A stretch of DNA of 64,000 nt from assembly GCA_903928965.1 (NCBI GenBank), contig CAIYSZ010000100.1:1-64000 (forward strand). Direction: 5' to 3'. The translations under genes and the position numbers were made by a program. This document shows positions 20,545 through 28,807 of this stretch, piece by piece; positions within the stretch are counted from its first letter, which is position 1, and the number at the start of each line of letters is the position of its first letter. The notes beneath the pieces were generated by a model, which saw nothing but the letters and a program-made list of their open reading frames with translations, was not told where the DNA came from and ran no database searches. The stretch is from an uncultured Pseudomonadota bacterium. GTDB taxonomy: Bacteria; Pseudomonadota; Gammaproteobacteria; Methylococcales; Methylomonadaceae.

Positions 20545-21411
20545 ATGCCGCCGATTAAAAAACTGTTCGCCGTCGCTCCGCAATACATCATCCCGCAGCA
20601 TGCGCTGTCGAGCTGGATGTCGCGCTTGACGCATTGCGAACATTCAGCCTTCAAAAATGCCTTTATCCAATTGATTATCAAGCTTTATGGCGTCAATCTA
20701 GCCGAAGCCGCCAGCCAGGATTTGGCGGCCTATCCGAATTTCAACGCTTTTTTCACCCGCGAGCTGCGCCCCGGCGCGCGGCCGCTGGCCGAGGGCGCGC
20801 GCGCCATTGTCAGCCCGGCGGACGGCGCTATCAGCCAAATCGGCGCGATAGACAACGGCGAGATTTTCCAAGCCAAAGGACGCAGCTATAGCGCCGCTGA
20901 ATTATTGGGCGGCGACGCCGGCTTGGCGGCCAGCTTCGCCAGCGGCGGTTTCGCTACCATTTACCTGTCGCCCAAGGATTATCACCGTTTGCACATGCCG
21001 GTGGACGGCGTGTTGCGGCGCATGATCCACATTCCCGGCCGCTTGTTCAGCGTCAATCAAATTACCGCCCAATCCGCGCCGCGCTTGTTCGCCCGCAACG
21101 AGCGCGTGGTCTGTTTGTTCGACACGGATTTCGGCCCGGCGGCGCTGGTTTTAGTGGGCGCGATTTTTGTGAATAGCATAGAAACCGTCTGGCATGGCGT
21201 CGTCACCCCGCCAACCCGGCCAGCGGCGCAAAGCTGGAGCTATCAGGACCGGAATATTCGTTTTCAAAAAGGCCAGGAATTCGCCCGCTTCAATATGGGT
21301 TCGACCATTATCATGCTATTCCCTGAACACTCAATCCAGTGGCGGGCGGATCTAGCCGCCGGCGCGCCGCTTAGATTGGGCGAGCGCTTGGGGGAGGGTA
21401 TTTCCGGCTAA
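20545..21411 (+). CDS. psd: Phosphatidylserine decarboxylase proenzyme
   Basis: A 288-aa proenzyme making phosphatidylethanolamine at the inner membrane. It self-cleaves at the G-S-T motif (F-N-M-G-S-T-I-I-M-L-F) near residue 253 to give a pyruvoyl cofactor. F-F-T-R-E-L-R-P-G-A-R, S-P-A-D-G, Y-L-S-P-K-D-Y-H-R-L-H-M-P and N-E-R-V are the usual psd motifs. An in-frame TTG at 20533 overlaps the ribosome binding site GGAAAGAG; the ATG at 20545 is chosen. Confidence 0.95.
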   Translation: MPPIKKLFAVAPQYIIPQHALSSWMSRLTHCEHSAFKNAFIQLIIKLYGVNLAEAASQDLAAYPNFNAFFTRELRPGARPLAEGARAIVSPADGAISQIGAIDNGEIFQAKGRSYSAAELLGGDAGLAASFASGGFATIYLSPKDYHRLHMPVDGVLRRMIHIPGRLFSVNQITAQSAPRLFARNERVVCLFDTDFGPAALVLVGAIFVNSIETVWHGVVTPPTRPAAQSWSYQDRNIRFQKGQEFARFNMGSTIIMLFPEHSIQWRADLAAGAPLRLGERLGEGISG

Positions 21412-21449
21412 GATGAGACGTGTATTGCTTTCCAGACACATTTCATAGG

Positions 21450-23531
21450 TTAAACGTTTTCCGGACTCATCAGCCGAGGCAAACAGACCACAAATTCGCT
21501 ACCCTGATCACAACCCTCGCTAAATGCTTGCACTTCGCCGCCATGCATCTCAACCAGTTTGTGGACAAGAAACAATCCGATCCCCAAACCGCCGTGAGAG
21601 TGGTCTAGGCTGTGGTCGGCTTGGTAAAACAAATCGAATAAGTGCTTTAAGTCATTCGCATCAATACCGTTACCATTATCTTGGACATGAATGCAGACTT
21701 TTTCCGGGTAGAGTTTGACGAACAGCCTGATTTGACCGCCTTCGCGGGTGTATTTGGCGGCGTTGTTAATGATGTTCGACATCACCTGAGTCAGCCTAAT
21801 CCGGTCGCCTTCAATACCTATGGGCTCCGGCGGCAGCGTCAAAAATAATTCCTGCCTACGGAAGTCGATCAAGGACTGGCTGGTTTCCACGGCCGGATAA
21901 ACGAAGTCCCGTATCTCCAGCGCTTCTTTTTTGAGTTCGATCACGCCGCGGCTGATACGGGAGACGTCCAGCAGGTCGTCCACCAGCCTGATCAGATGTT
22001 CGAGCTGACGGCTGATGATATCGGTGCACCAGACTATCCGGGCCGGGTCCGCGTTGACGCGTTTCAGAATATTGACGGCGTTACTGATCGGCGCTAAAGG
22101 GTTGCGGAGTTCGTGGGCGAGCATCGCCAAAAATTCGTCCTTACGTTTTGCGGCGGCTTGCTGCTCTTGGTCCGCAAGTTTGCGCTCGGTGATATCGGTG
22201 ATGAACGCATAATAGAGTTCCGGTTTGTCTTTTGAGTCGGACTTGTGGACTAACAACTCAATCGGCACCCGGCTGCCGTTCTTTCTGACGTATTCTTTTT
22301 CATAACGAACGGAGTCGCCGGCGCTGTGCAGCTTGGCCAGTTTGGCCTGCTCTATCGCAAACCACTCAGGCGGCGTAAGCTCGGTCGCCCAATTGACATG
22401 CGATAGTTCCTCGACGGAATAGCCGGTGAGCGCCACAAAGGCCGAATTGACCAAACCTACCCGTCCATCAAGATAAGCGACCGCTATTGGCTGCGTGGAA
22501 TTCCGGATTAGATCGGCCAGAAACTGGTTTTCCCGTTGGCTTTCGTGCAACTTTTGTTCCATGGACTTGCGTTCCGATATATCCCGGAGAATGGCGGTAA
22601 ACAATTTATCGCCGTTTTTCCCGGTCTGGGAAATGGACAATTCCACGGGGAATTCCTCGCCACTGGCGCGTAAACCGACAAAAGTTCTTAAACGATGGCT
22701 ATTACGGTCCGTGGCGGCGTTATTCTCGAACGCGCCGATATGATTAGGATGCGCATGGCGAAACCGTTCGGGAATAAATCGATCTAGCGTGCCTCCAATG
22801 GCTTGGTCCGCCGGGCAGCCGAACATTTTCTCCGCCGCGGCGTTGAATAGCACGATATGATGAGCGGCATTGATAGTGATAATGGCGTCCTTTACCGACT
22901 CTACCAGATTGACACAGTAAAGTTGACTTTTTAGGAGCTGCTGTTCATTGAGTTTCTGTTCGCTAACGTCGGTAAATGCAAGGCGAACGAACGGCTCTTG
23001 TTCGTGGCTGGTCATGAAACTGCCATCGACTCGGGCAATAAAAGTTGAACCATCGCCGCGCCGCATGACCAATTCGCAATATTGTTTCCCGCCGTTTTGC
23101 TTGAGTTGCATAAGTTTTAGATGCCAAACATCGCAACTCTCCGGGGCTATCCATTGCGGAAAATGATGCAAGATCAGGTTGCCGCGTTCAATGCCCAGCA
23201 TGGATGCGGCGGTGAGGTTGCATTCAGTGATCAGATTATCGCCATTAACGGTAAGATAGCCGACCGGCGCAAAATCGTAAAGGTCGACGAAACGGTTTCG
23301 ATATTCGTCGCGCGAAGCTTCTATCAGCGTTTTGGCCTCTCGCAAGGCTTCATTCTGGAGCTCCAGCTCAATTTTGTGCACTTGTAATTCATGCAATAAT
23401 TTTTTTTCATCTACCGTTGTCGTAGCCATTTTGTCATCTGCTTGAGTAGCCAGTTTTTGTTCCGCGCGTTGACGCAACGTTTTTGAGTCTTGAATTAAAC
23501 CGGATTTATTCCCGCCGGATGTCTTCTTCAT
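21450..23531 (-). CDS. Multi-PAS sensor histidine kinase
   Basis: A 693-aa kinase without membrane helices. A basic N-terminal coiled coil (to about residue 85) leads to three PAS domains (about 85-195, 205-320, 335-450), then HisKA with the phospho-acceptor in L-A-H-E-L-R-N-P-L-A-P, and HATPase_c with N-box N-I-I-N-N-A-A-K-Y-T, G1 D-N-G-N-G-I and G2 G-G-L-G-I-G-L. No receiver domain is attached and no response-regulator gene is next to it. Its ATG overlaps the stop of the CheB-CheR gene by 4 bases, so the two are made together and probably work in one pathway. Input may be cytosolic (redox, light or ligand through PAS). Confidence 0.9.
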   Translation of the reverse strand: MKKTSGGNKSGLIQDSKTLRQRAEQKLATQADDKMATTTVDEKKLLHELQVHKIELELQNEALREAKTLIEASRDEYRNRFVDLYDFAPVGYLTVNGDNLITECNLTAASMLGIERGNLILHHFPQWIAPESCDVWHLKLMQLKQNGGKQYCELVMRRGDGSTFIARVDGSFMTSHEQEPFVRLAFTDVSEQKLNEQQLLKSQLYCVNLVESVKDAIITINAAHHIVLFNAAAEKMFGCPADQAIGGTLDRFIPERFRHAHPNHIGAFENNAATDRNSHRLRTFVGLRASGEEFPVELSISQTGKNGDKLFTAILRDISERKSMEQKLHESQRENQFLADLIRNSTQPIAVAYLDGRVGLVNSAFVALTGYSVEELSHVNWATELTPPEWFAIEQAKLAKLHSAGDSVRYEKEYVRKNGSRVPIELLVHKSDSKDKPELYYAFITDITERKLADQEQQAAAKRKDEFLAMLAHELRNPLAPISNAVNILKRVNADPARIVWCTDIISRQLEHLIRLVDDLLDVSRISRGVIELKKEALEIRDFVYPAVETSQSLIDFRRQELFLTLPPEPIGIEGDRIRLTQVMSNIINNAAKYTREGGQIRLFVKLYPEKVCIHVQDNGNGIDANDLKHLFDLFYQADHSLDHSHGGLGIGLFLVHKLVEMHGGEVQAFSEGCDQGSEFVVCLPRLMSPENV

Positions 23532-26059
23532 GAATGTTTACTTCGCAATTGAGCTTCCAGTTGTTTGGTTTCGCTGATGTCGATAAAGGTAATGACCACG
23601 CCGTCTATCACGTTGTCGTGAGTCCGGTAGGGCATGATTCTTATCTTAAACCAGCGGTCATCGTTTGTTTTGACCTGTTTTTCCACAAAAACTAAGGTGC
23701 GCAATACGGCCTGTGCGTCTTCCTGAAGCCGCGGATAATTCAGGTCGGTAACGATGTCGGACAAAGGACGGCCCACATCGCTTGCAATCAGTTTGAATAA
23801 ATGGATGGTGTGACTGGTGAAGCGGCGAATATTCAACGCATTGTCCAAAAACACCGTGGCGATTTCCATACTGTTGAGCAAATTATTCATGTCGTTATTG
23901 ACCCACGACAAATCGGTTACCTTGGCTTGCAGCTCGGCATTCACGGTCTGCAATTCTTCATTCAACGACTGCATTTCTTCCTTGGAGGTGGTCAGTTCTT
24001 CGTTGGTGGACTGCAATTCCTCGTTGGTGGATTGCATTTCCTCATTCGAGGATTTGAGTTCTTCTTGCGAGGTTTGCCATTCCTCGCGCAAGGACTGCAA
24101 TTCATCTCGTGCTTGCCGATACTTCTCCAACAATAATTCATAGTCGGCATCGGGCGACTTACTTGCCCTTTTTCTCACCGCCGGCGTCGCCGCCTCGGTG
24201 AACAGTATGATGTACATGCCGCGCAAAGGTTCAGGCTGGCTGATGGCCTGCACCGTGAGATTGATGGTTTCTTTACCGCTTCTCGTACCTATTTTCAAAC
24301 CTCGCGCTTGAACGGCTTCGGTTTGAGCTTTGGCTTTATCCAAGGCGCCGGCGAGTTCATAGCGCAGCTCTTCATGCGCCATGGCGTGAATATTTAGATT
24401 GGCTTTTCCGGCGGCCGGTTCCAAATATTTACCAATTCGGCCGTTAATATAGAGAATATCGCCTTCGGCATTGACCACCACCGCCGGCGGTGAATAATTT
24501 TTGACTAACAACTGGTCAACCAGGTGTTGCAGGTTAACAGTGGAGCTTGTCATTGCGGTTTCTGACTCAGTCATGTCGGTTACAGGAAAGAACTTGATTG
24601 GAAAATCAATATAAGACTGCGAAAACGGCAGCTCATTGCGCCGATAAAGCCGCGATTGACTATCGAGAGTGGCAAACAGTGAAACAAAATTGCCGATAGT
24701 CTCCGCATTACCCAACAGCAGAATGCCGTGGGCGGTCAAGGCATAATGAAACAGCGGTATCAATTTTTTTTGTAATTCAGGGCTGAAATAAATCAGCAAA
24801 TTACGGCAGCAGAGCAAATCAAGTTTGGTAAAAGGCGGGTCCATGATGATGTTTTGCCGGGCAAAGATCACCATTTCACGGATTTCCTTGTTGATCTGAA
24901 AACCGTTGTCTTCGGCCATGAAAAAGCGGTCGAGCCGTTCAGCCGATACATCGGCCGCGATATTAGCCGGATAAAAACCGCGCCGCGCCTTGTCAATAGC
25001 ATCTTGATCCAGATCGGTGGCAAAGATTTGTAATTTATACAGATGCTGTAGATTACTTTCCGTCAAAGCTTCCTTAAAAATGATGGCCAATGAATAAGCC
25101 TCTTCGCCCGTCGAGCAAGCCGGTATCCAGGCCCGCATTTCCTTGCCTTTGGGATATTCGGCGAGCAATGCCGGGATGGCTTCGCTCTTGAGCGTTTCCC
25201 AGATAGCTGAATCGCGGAAGAAACTGGTGACGCCTATCAAAAGCTCCTTGAATAACAGATCAAGTTCCCGCGGATTTTCGCGTAGATAACGCACATAGTC
25301 GGCTATGTCGTCGATTAGATGCAGCCCCATGCGCCGTTCAACGCGCCGGTGCAGGGTGTTCTTTTTATAGAGCGAAAAATCGTTTCCGGAGCGGGAGCGC
25401 AGCAAGTTAATTATTTGCTCCAGCGCGCTTTGCGATGGATGTTCTGTCGCAGGCTCCGGGGCCGGATTGACGCCTTGAAAACTTCGCGTCAGATAGGATG
25501 ACAGCCGGGTCGCCAATACTTGCGGCGTGGCTATAATATCGGCTCCGCCCGCGTCAATGGCGCTACGCGGCATGCTGTCGAATTTTGCCGACTCAGGGGT
25601 TTGCACTAGCGCGAGCCCTGCATTTTCCTTAATGGCGCGCAGGCCCAGGGCGCCGTCGGAACCCATTCCGGATAGAATAACGGCAATGGCCCGTTCGTGC
25701 TGGTCTTCCGCCAATGACTTTAGGAAAAAATCAATCGGGAGACGTAACCCCCTGGCGGCGCTTGGCTCATGCAGATGCAGGTCGCCGTTTACAATGGCCA
25801 GGTCTTTATTGGGCGGGATGACATAAATGCAATCCGGCTTCACGCTCATGCCATCCCTCGCCTGAGCGACCTTCATCGGCGTAATGCGCTGTAATAATTC
25901 CGGTAGCATGCCCCGCTGGGTAGGATCAAGGTGTTGAATGACCACAAACCCCGCGCCGCAGTTCGCCGGCGCATGGGTGAAAAATTGTTCCAAAGCCTCC
26001 AGGCCGCCCGCCGATGCGCCTATGCCGATAATGGGGAGTGCTTTATGCGCTTTATGCAA
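23528..26059 (-). CDS. CheB-CheR fusion with coiled coil and PAS domains
   Basis: An 843-aa hybrid. Residues about 8-190 form a CheB methylesterase core (G-I-G-A-S-A-G-G with the catalytic Ser, Q-H-L-D-P with the His, S-G-M-G-S-D-G with the Asp) lacking the usual receiver domain. Residues about 210-465 form CheR (F-F-R-D, W-I-P-A-C-S-T-G-E-E-A-Y-S-L for SAM, L-L-C-C-R-N-L-L-I-Y-F). A PAS-like stretch follows at about 505-600, then a long heptad coiled coil made of repeated E-E-[LM]-Q-S-[TS]-N units (about 655-715) and a last PAS (about 720-830). Such proteins are typically paired with a histidine kinase, as here; no flagellar or chemoreceptor genes are near, so a chemotaxis role is doubtful. 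Confidence 0.9.
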   Translation of the reverse strand: MHKAHKALPIIGIGASAGGLEALEQFFTHAPANCGAGFVVIQHLDPTQRGMLPELLQRITPMKVAQARDGMSVKPDCIYVIPPNKDLAIVNGDLHLHEPSAARGLRLPIDFFLKSLAEDQHERAIAVILSGMGSDGALGLRAIKENAGLALVQTPESAKFDSMPRSAIDAGGADIIATPQVLATRLSSYLTRSFQGVNPAPEPATEHPSQSALEQIINLLRSRSGNDFSLYKKNTLHRRVERRMGLHLIDDIADYVRYLRENPRELDLLFKELLIGVTSFFRDSAIWETLKSEAIPALLAEYPKGKEMRAWIPACSTGEEAYSLAIIFKEALTESNLQHLYKLQIFATDLDQDAIDKARRGFYPANIAADVSAERLDRFFMAEDNGFQINKEIREMVIFARQNIIMDPPFTKLDLLCCRNLLIYFSPELQKKLIPLFHYALTAHGILLLGNAETIGNFVSLFATLDSQSRLYRRNELPFSQSYIDFPIKFFPVTDMTESETAMTSSTVNLQHLVDQLLVKNYSPPAVVVNAEGDILYINGRIGKYLEPAAGKANLNIHAMAHEELRYELAGALDKAKAQTEAVQARGLKIGTRSGKETINLTVQAISQPEPLRGMYIILFTEAATPAVRKRASKSPDADYELLLEKYRQARDELQSLREEWQTSQEELKSSNEEMQSTNEELQSTNEELTTSKEEMQSLNEELQTVNAELQAKVTDLSWVNNDMNNLLNSMEIATVFLDNALNIRRFTSHTIHLFKLIASDVGRPLSDIVTDLNYPRLQEDAQAVLRTLVFVEKQVKTNDDRWFKIRIMPYRTHDNVIDGVVITFIDISETKQLEAQLRSKHS

Positions 26060-26157
26060 GACTTAAGGCCATGATTGAATGAATTTGCAACAGGTGTTTC
26101 AGACCGCATTCGGCGCTTAGGAGACTGGCTGCCTCAAACTTTGCGAATCGGTAGGGT

Positions 26158-26190
26158 AAAAGGCGCGCCGCCGGCCTTCAACGGCGCGCG
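26158..26190 (-). terminator. Candidate terminator downstream of the PEP-CTERM-like gene
   Basis: On the minus strand GCGCGCCG pairs with CGGCGCGC (8 bp) across an 11-base loop, followed by a short T run (CTTTTA). It lies 6 bases past the stop codon. The T tract is weak. Confidence 0.5.
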
Positions 26191-26195
26191 AGCAT

Positions 26196-26717
26196 TTAAA
26201 CGGATTGGCGGCGCTTGGCGTTAACAAACGTCAGCAAACCCATGCCGGCGGCCAACATGCCCGGAATAGGCATTTCCGGCACGGCCGCGCCGGCGGTCAC
26301 GAAGCGTTCGGCGGACCCGAAACCGGTGGACTCGAACGAATTGGCGCCAATCACAATAGGATCATAGCCGGGAGTAGCCAGCGAATGCAAAAATTGCAAT
26401 TGCAATACATTCGCGTAGCCCGCGCCGCTACGATAAAAATCCACGATAGTCTCATTGCTGCCGTAAACAAAACTCGAGGCTACCAGCGCGGAAGGGTAAC
26501 TACCCGCTCCTAAAATGCCGCCGGAGGTGGTATTGATGGCGATGGAGGAGCCGATCAGATTATCGTAAACATTTAAGGAAAATGTTCCCGAGGCCGCGCC
26601 GCCATCACTAAAAGTCACGCCTTGCAATGAAAAAACGTTATCGGCGAAACTAGCCGAGCTAAGCGCCAAACCGGCGGCGACAGCCGCGTAACGAAACGAA
26701 TGTTTAATAAAATTCAT
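26196..26717 (-). CDS. Exported protein with PEP-CTERM-like sorting signal
   Basis: A 173-aa protein with an N-terminal signal peptide (cleavage after A-S-F-A, about residue 25), a beta-rich Ser/Gly/Asn-rich body and a C-terminal tripartite tail: V-P-E-M-P-I-P, a hydrophobic helix (G-M-L-A-A-G-M-G-L-L-T-F) and basic K-R-R. This is the architecture of PEP-CTERM proteins processed by exosortase (normally V-P-E-P); here Met-Pro replaces the usual second proline position. The body resembles no family I know. Such proteins usually accompany exopolysaccharide genes, none of which lie here. Good ribosome binding site AAGGA; ATG start. Confidence 0.7.
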   Translation of the reverse strand: MNFIKHSFRYAAVAAGLALSSASFADNVFSLQGVTFSDGGAASGTFSLNVYDNLIGSSIAINTTSGGILGAGSYPSALVASSFVYGSNETIVDFYRSGAGYANVLQLQFLHSLATPGYDPIVIGANSFESTGFGSAERFVTAGAAVPEMPIPGMLAAGMGLLTFVNAKRRQSV

Positions 26718-27144
26718 AACTATTCCTTAAAAAGTAATATCAAATACACAAAATCATACTCTCGGAAAAACAAGCAAGGCCTTGATCAAATCAAGAGGAA
26801 TCAAAAATATCCAAACTTAAGCAGCATGTATTGGGAAATAGTAAGAACGATGGGCAAAACTACAAGCGGCGCTGGTAAGGACATTCGGTAAATCCAAGTT
26901 ACATGATTCAATCAAGTGATCCAATCAAGCTTTCCTCGCGACGGTAAATCGCTCCCGCAACTTGTCCCGTCTTAATTAGTTTAACATATCCCGAAAAAAC
27001 CCCTGCTTTCATAATGCCATAAAAAATATTGAAATACTATATCCAGTAGCTAAAATAAGCGCTTAACATAAGGCCAGTACACGGCTGTATACAGACAACT
27101 TATTAATAAACCAAGGTTTTATTTTTCACGCCGAGCCGCAACCC
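26718..27144. other. Divergent intergenic region, promoters only
   Basis: An AT-rich 427-base gap between the divergently transcribed PEP-CTERM-like and VKOR genes. Short frames exist, but none has coding character or a ribosome binding site. No tRNA, repeat or clear operator was found. Confidence 0.45.
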
Positions 27145-27585
27145 ATGAAAATTCCCGCTAAAATCGTCATCGCCGCCTCCTCGCTGGGTATGTTGAACGC
27201 TTTGTATCTGACTTACCGTTTTTTGCAGGAAAAATCGGGCCAGTCCGATCCCGGATTTTGCGACATCAACGCCACGCTGTCCTGCTCCAGTGTATTGAGC
27301 AGTCCGTATGCGCAATTTCTGGGCGTTCCGGTTTGCACTATCGCCTTACTTGTCTACCCCGTATTAATTGCGCTCGGCTGGCTGGCGTTGCGGCGGCAAA
27401 ACACCCGCGACTTGTTTTACGCCATCAGCATTATTTCCGCGCTAGGTTTAATGCTGAACTTGGTCTACATCTATAATGAAGCGGTTTATATCGGCTCGTT
27501 ATGCGCATTGTGTATTTTTTGCACGTTTTTGATTTTATCGGATTTCGCGGCGTCGATAGCGGGTTACGCCCGATCTGAAGGTTAG
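27145..27585 (+). CDS. Vitamin K epoxide reductase (VKOR) family thiol oxidoreductase
   Basis: A 146-aa membrane protein with four or five helices. It shows the VKOR pattern: C-D-I-N followed by S-C-S-S-V-L-S-S-P-Y-A-Q-F-L-G-V-P (loop cysteines and conserved Ser), and the active-site C-A-L-C at about residues 118-121 in the last helices. Bacterial VKORs replace DsbB by reoxidising a periplasmic DsbA-like protein with quinone. No thioredoxin-like partner is fused or adjacent. Start ATG at 27145. Confidence 0.85.
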   Translation: MKIPAKIVIAASSLGMLNALYLTYRFLQEKSGQSDPGFCDINATLSCSSVLSSPYAQFLGVPVCTIALLVYPVLIALGWLALRRQNTRDLFYAISIISALGLMLNLVYIYNEAVYIGSLCALCIFCTFLILSDFAASIAGYARSEG

Positions 27586-27688
27586 CCTGGCCTGGCCGGC
27601 TATTTCCAAACATTTTTGCCGCTTTCCGGCACTTACGGTTTAAACTATAGTCAAAACTGCGTAGCAAATCTTGCGGAGTGAAACGTCT

Positions 27689-28162
27689 GTGAATAAACGA
27701 ATTTTTATCATAGTCTTGGCTGCTGTTAGCCTGTGGGCGTCTAGCGCCGGTTTGGCGTTCGCCCACGGCGGCGGGGGCGGTCACGGAGGCGGCTTTGGCG
27801 GCGGGCACGGCGGCGGCTGGGGCGGCGGACACGGCGGCGGTTGGCATGGAGGCGGCTGGGGCGGCGGTTGGCGCGGTGGCGTTTACATAGGCGGCTTTTA
27901 TCCCTATTACGGATTAGGCTATGGCTATGGAGGCTACGGCTATGGATATGGTTATCCCTATGGATATCCTTATTATGGCCCCGCCGTGCAGTCGCAGCCG
28001 CAGGTATATATCCAGCAGCAGCAGGTTCCGCAACAGCAGCAAGCGCCGCAGGTGAACGAAGCCAATTATTGGCATTTTTGCGCCAATCCGGAAGGATATT
28101 ACCCTTACGTCAAGGAATGTCCCGGCGGTTGGCAATTAGTCTCGCCTGTTCCCCCTAAGTAA
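27689..28162 (+). CDS. Exported Gly/His/Tyr-rich protein
   Basis: About 157 aa, read from GTG at 27689, which places GGAGTG at a normal distance. A signal peptide ends near A-G-L-A-F-A. Then come repeats of H-G-G-G-x-G-G-G (about residues 26-60), a Tyr/Gly run (G-Y-G-Y-G-Y), a Gln-rich linker and a conserved tail with two Cys (Y-W-H-F-C-A-N-P-E-G-Y-Y-P-Y-V-K-E-C-P-G-G-W). That tail is common on small exported proteobacterial proteins of unknown role. The His-rich repeats could bind metal ions; this is a guess. It is 16 bases upstream of the next lipoprotein gene. Confidence 0.75.
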   Translation: MNKRIFIIVLAAVSLWASSAGLAFAHGGGGGHGGGFGGGHGGGWGGGHGGGWHGGGWGGGWRGGVYIGGFYPYYGLGYGYGGYGYGYGYPYGYPYYGPAVQSQPQVYIQQQQVPQQQQAPQVNEANYWHFCANPEGYYPYVKECPGGWQLVSPVPPK

Positions 28163-28178
28163 AAAGAAGGAGTTATTA

Positions 28179-28745
28179 ATGTCGCGTAAATATTGGGTTG
28201 CGCCATTGGCTTTAGCCATGGCCGGTTGTGCTAGCATCCCGGACGGCCCCAGTATGCTGGTGTTGCCGGGCACTGGCCGCAGTTTTGATCAATTTCGCGG
28301 CGACGATGTCCAGTGCCGCCAATATGCCATGTTTCAAATCGGAGATGTGTCTCCGAATGACGCGGCGGCCAATAGCGGCTTGGCGACGGCGGCGGTGGGT
28401 ACGGTGGTCGGCGCCGCCGCCGGCGCGGCTTTGTCCGGCGGCGGCGGCATGGCTACCGCCGCCGGGGCCGGAGCCGGCCTGGTCGGCGGTAGCTTGATCG
28501 GCTCCAGCGCCGCCAGTAGTTCGCGTTACAGTACCCAAGACCGCTATGATATAGCTTACGTGCAATGCATGTATGCCAAAGGGCATCAAGTGCCGGTGTC
28601 CGGAAGTTTCTCTCCGCCGACGGTCGCGCCGCAGCCGCAAGTATTGCAGCCGCGCGTCGTGCAGCCGGGAGGCAACATCCCGCCGCCGCCTCCCGGTTCG
28701 CCGCCGCCGCCGCCGCCCGCGTCTTCCGTTCCCGCCGGTCAGTGA
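28179..28745 (+). CDS. Glycine-zipper lipoprotein with Pro-rich tail
   Basis: A 188-aa lipoprotein; the lipobox is L-A-M-A-G-C at about residues 12-17. A conserved motif F-D-Q-F-R-G-D-D-V-Q-C-R-Q-Y-A is followed by a glycine-zipper segment (A-A-V-G-T-V-V-G-A-A-A-G-A-A and a second Gly/Ala run, residues 70-110), the motif D-I-A-Y-V-Q-C-M-Y-A-K-G-H and a tail of P-P-P-P-P-G runs. The pattern belongs to the YMGG/glycine-zipper lipoproteins, probably oligomerising in the outer membrane. Shares a transcript with the preceding gene. Confidence 0.75.
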   Translation: MSRKYWVAPLALAMAGCASIPDGPSMLVLPGTGRSFDQFRGDDVQCRQYAMFQIGDVSPNDAAANSGLATAAVGTVVGAAAGAALSGGGGMATAAGAGAGLVGGSLIGSSAASSSRYSTQDRYDIAYVQCMYAKGHQVPVSGSFSPPTVAPQPQVLQPRVVQPGGNIPPPPPGSPPPPPPASSVPAGQ

Positions 28746-28807
28746 TCTCAAACTTGTTCGGTTAACCCATCTTAATTAATTTTTCACATTAATTTTTCCA
28801 TTTAGTG

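Noticed and set aside
23930..24110. Periodic DNA that could be taken for a short repeat array
   Set aside because: The period follows coiled-coil heptads in a coding frame; there are no spacers of constant length, so it is not CRISPR.
27765..27890. GGCGG-rich repeats
   Set aside because: They encode the Gly/His repeats of an exported protein and are not an independent DNA repeat element.
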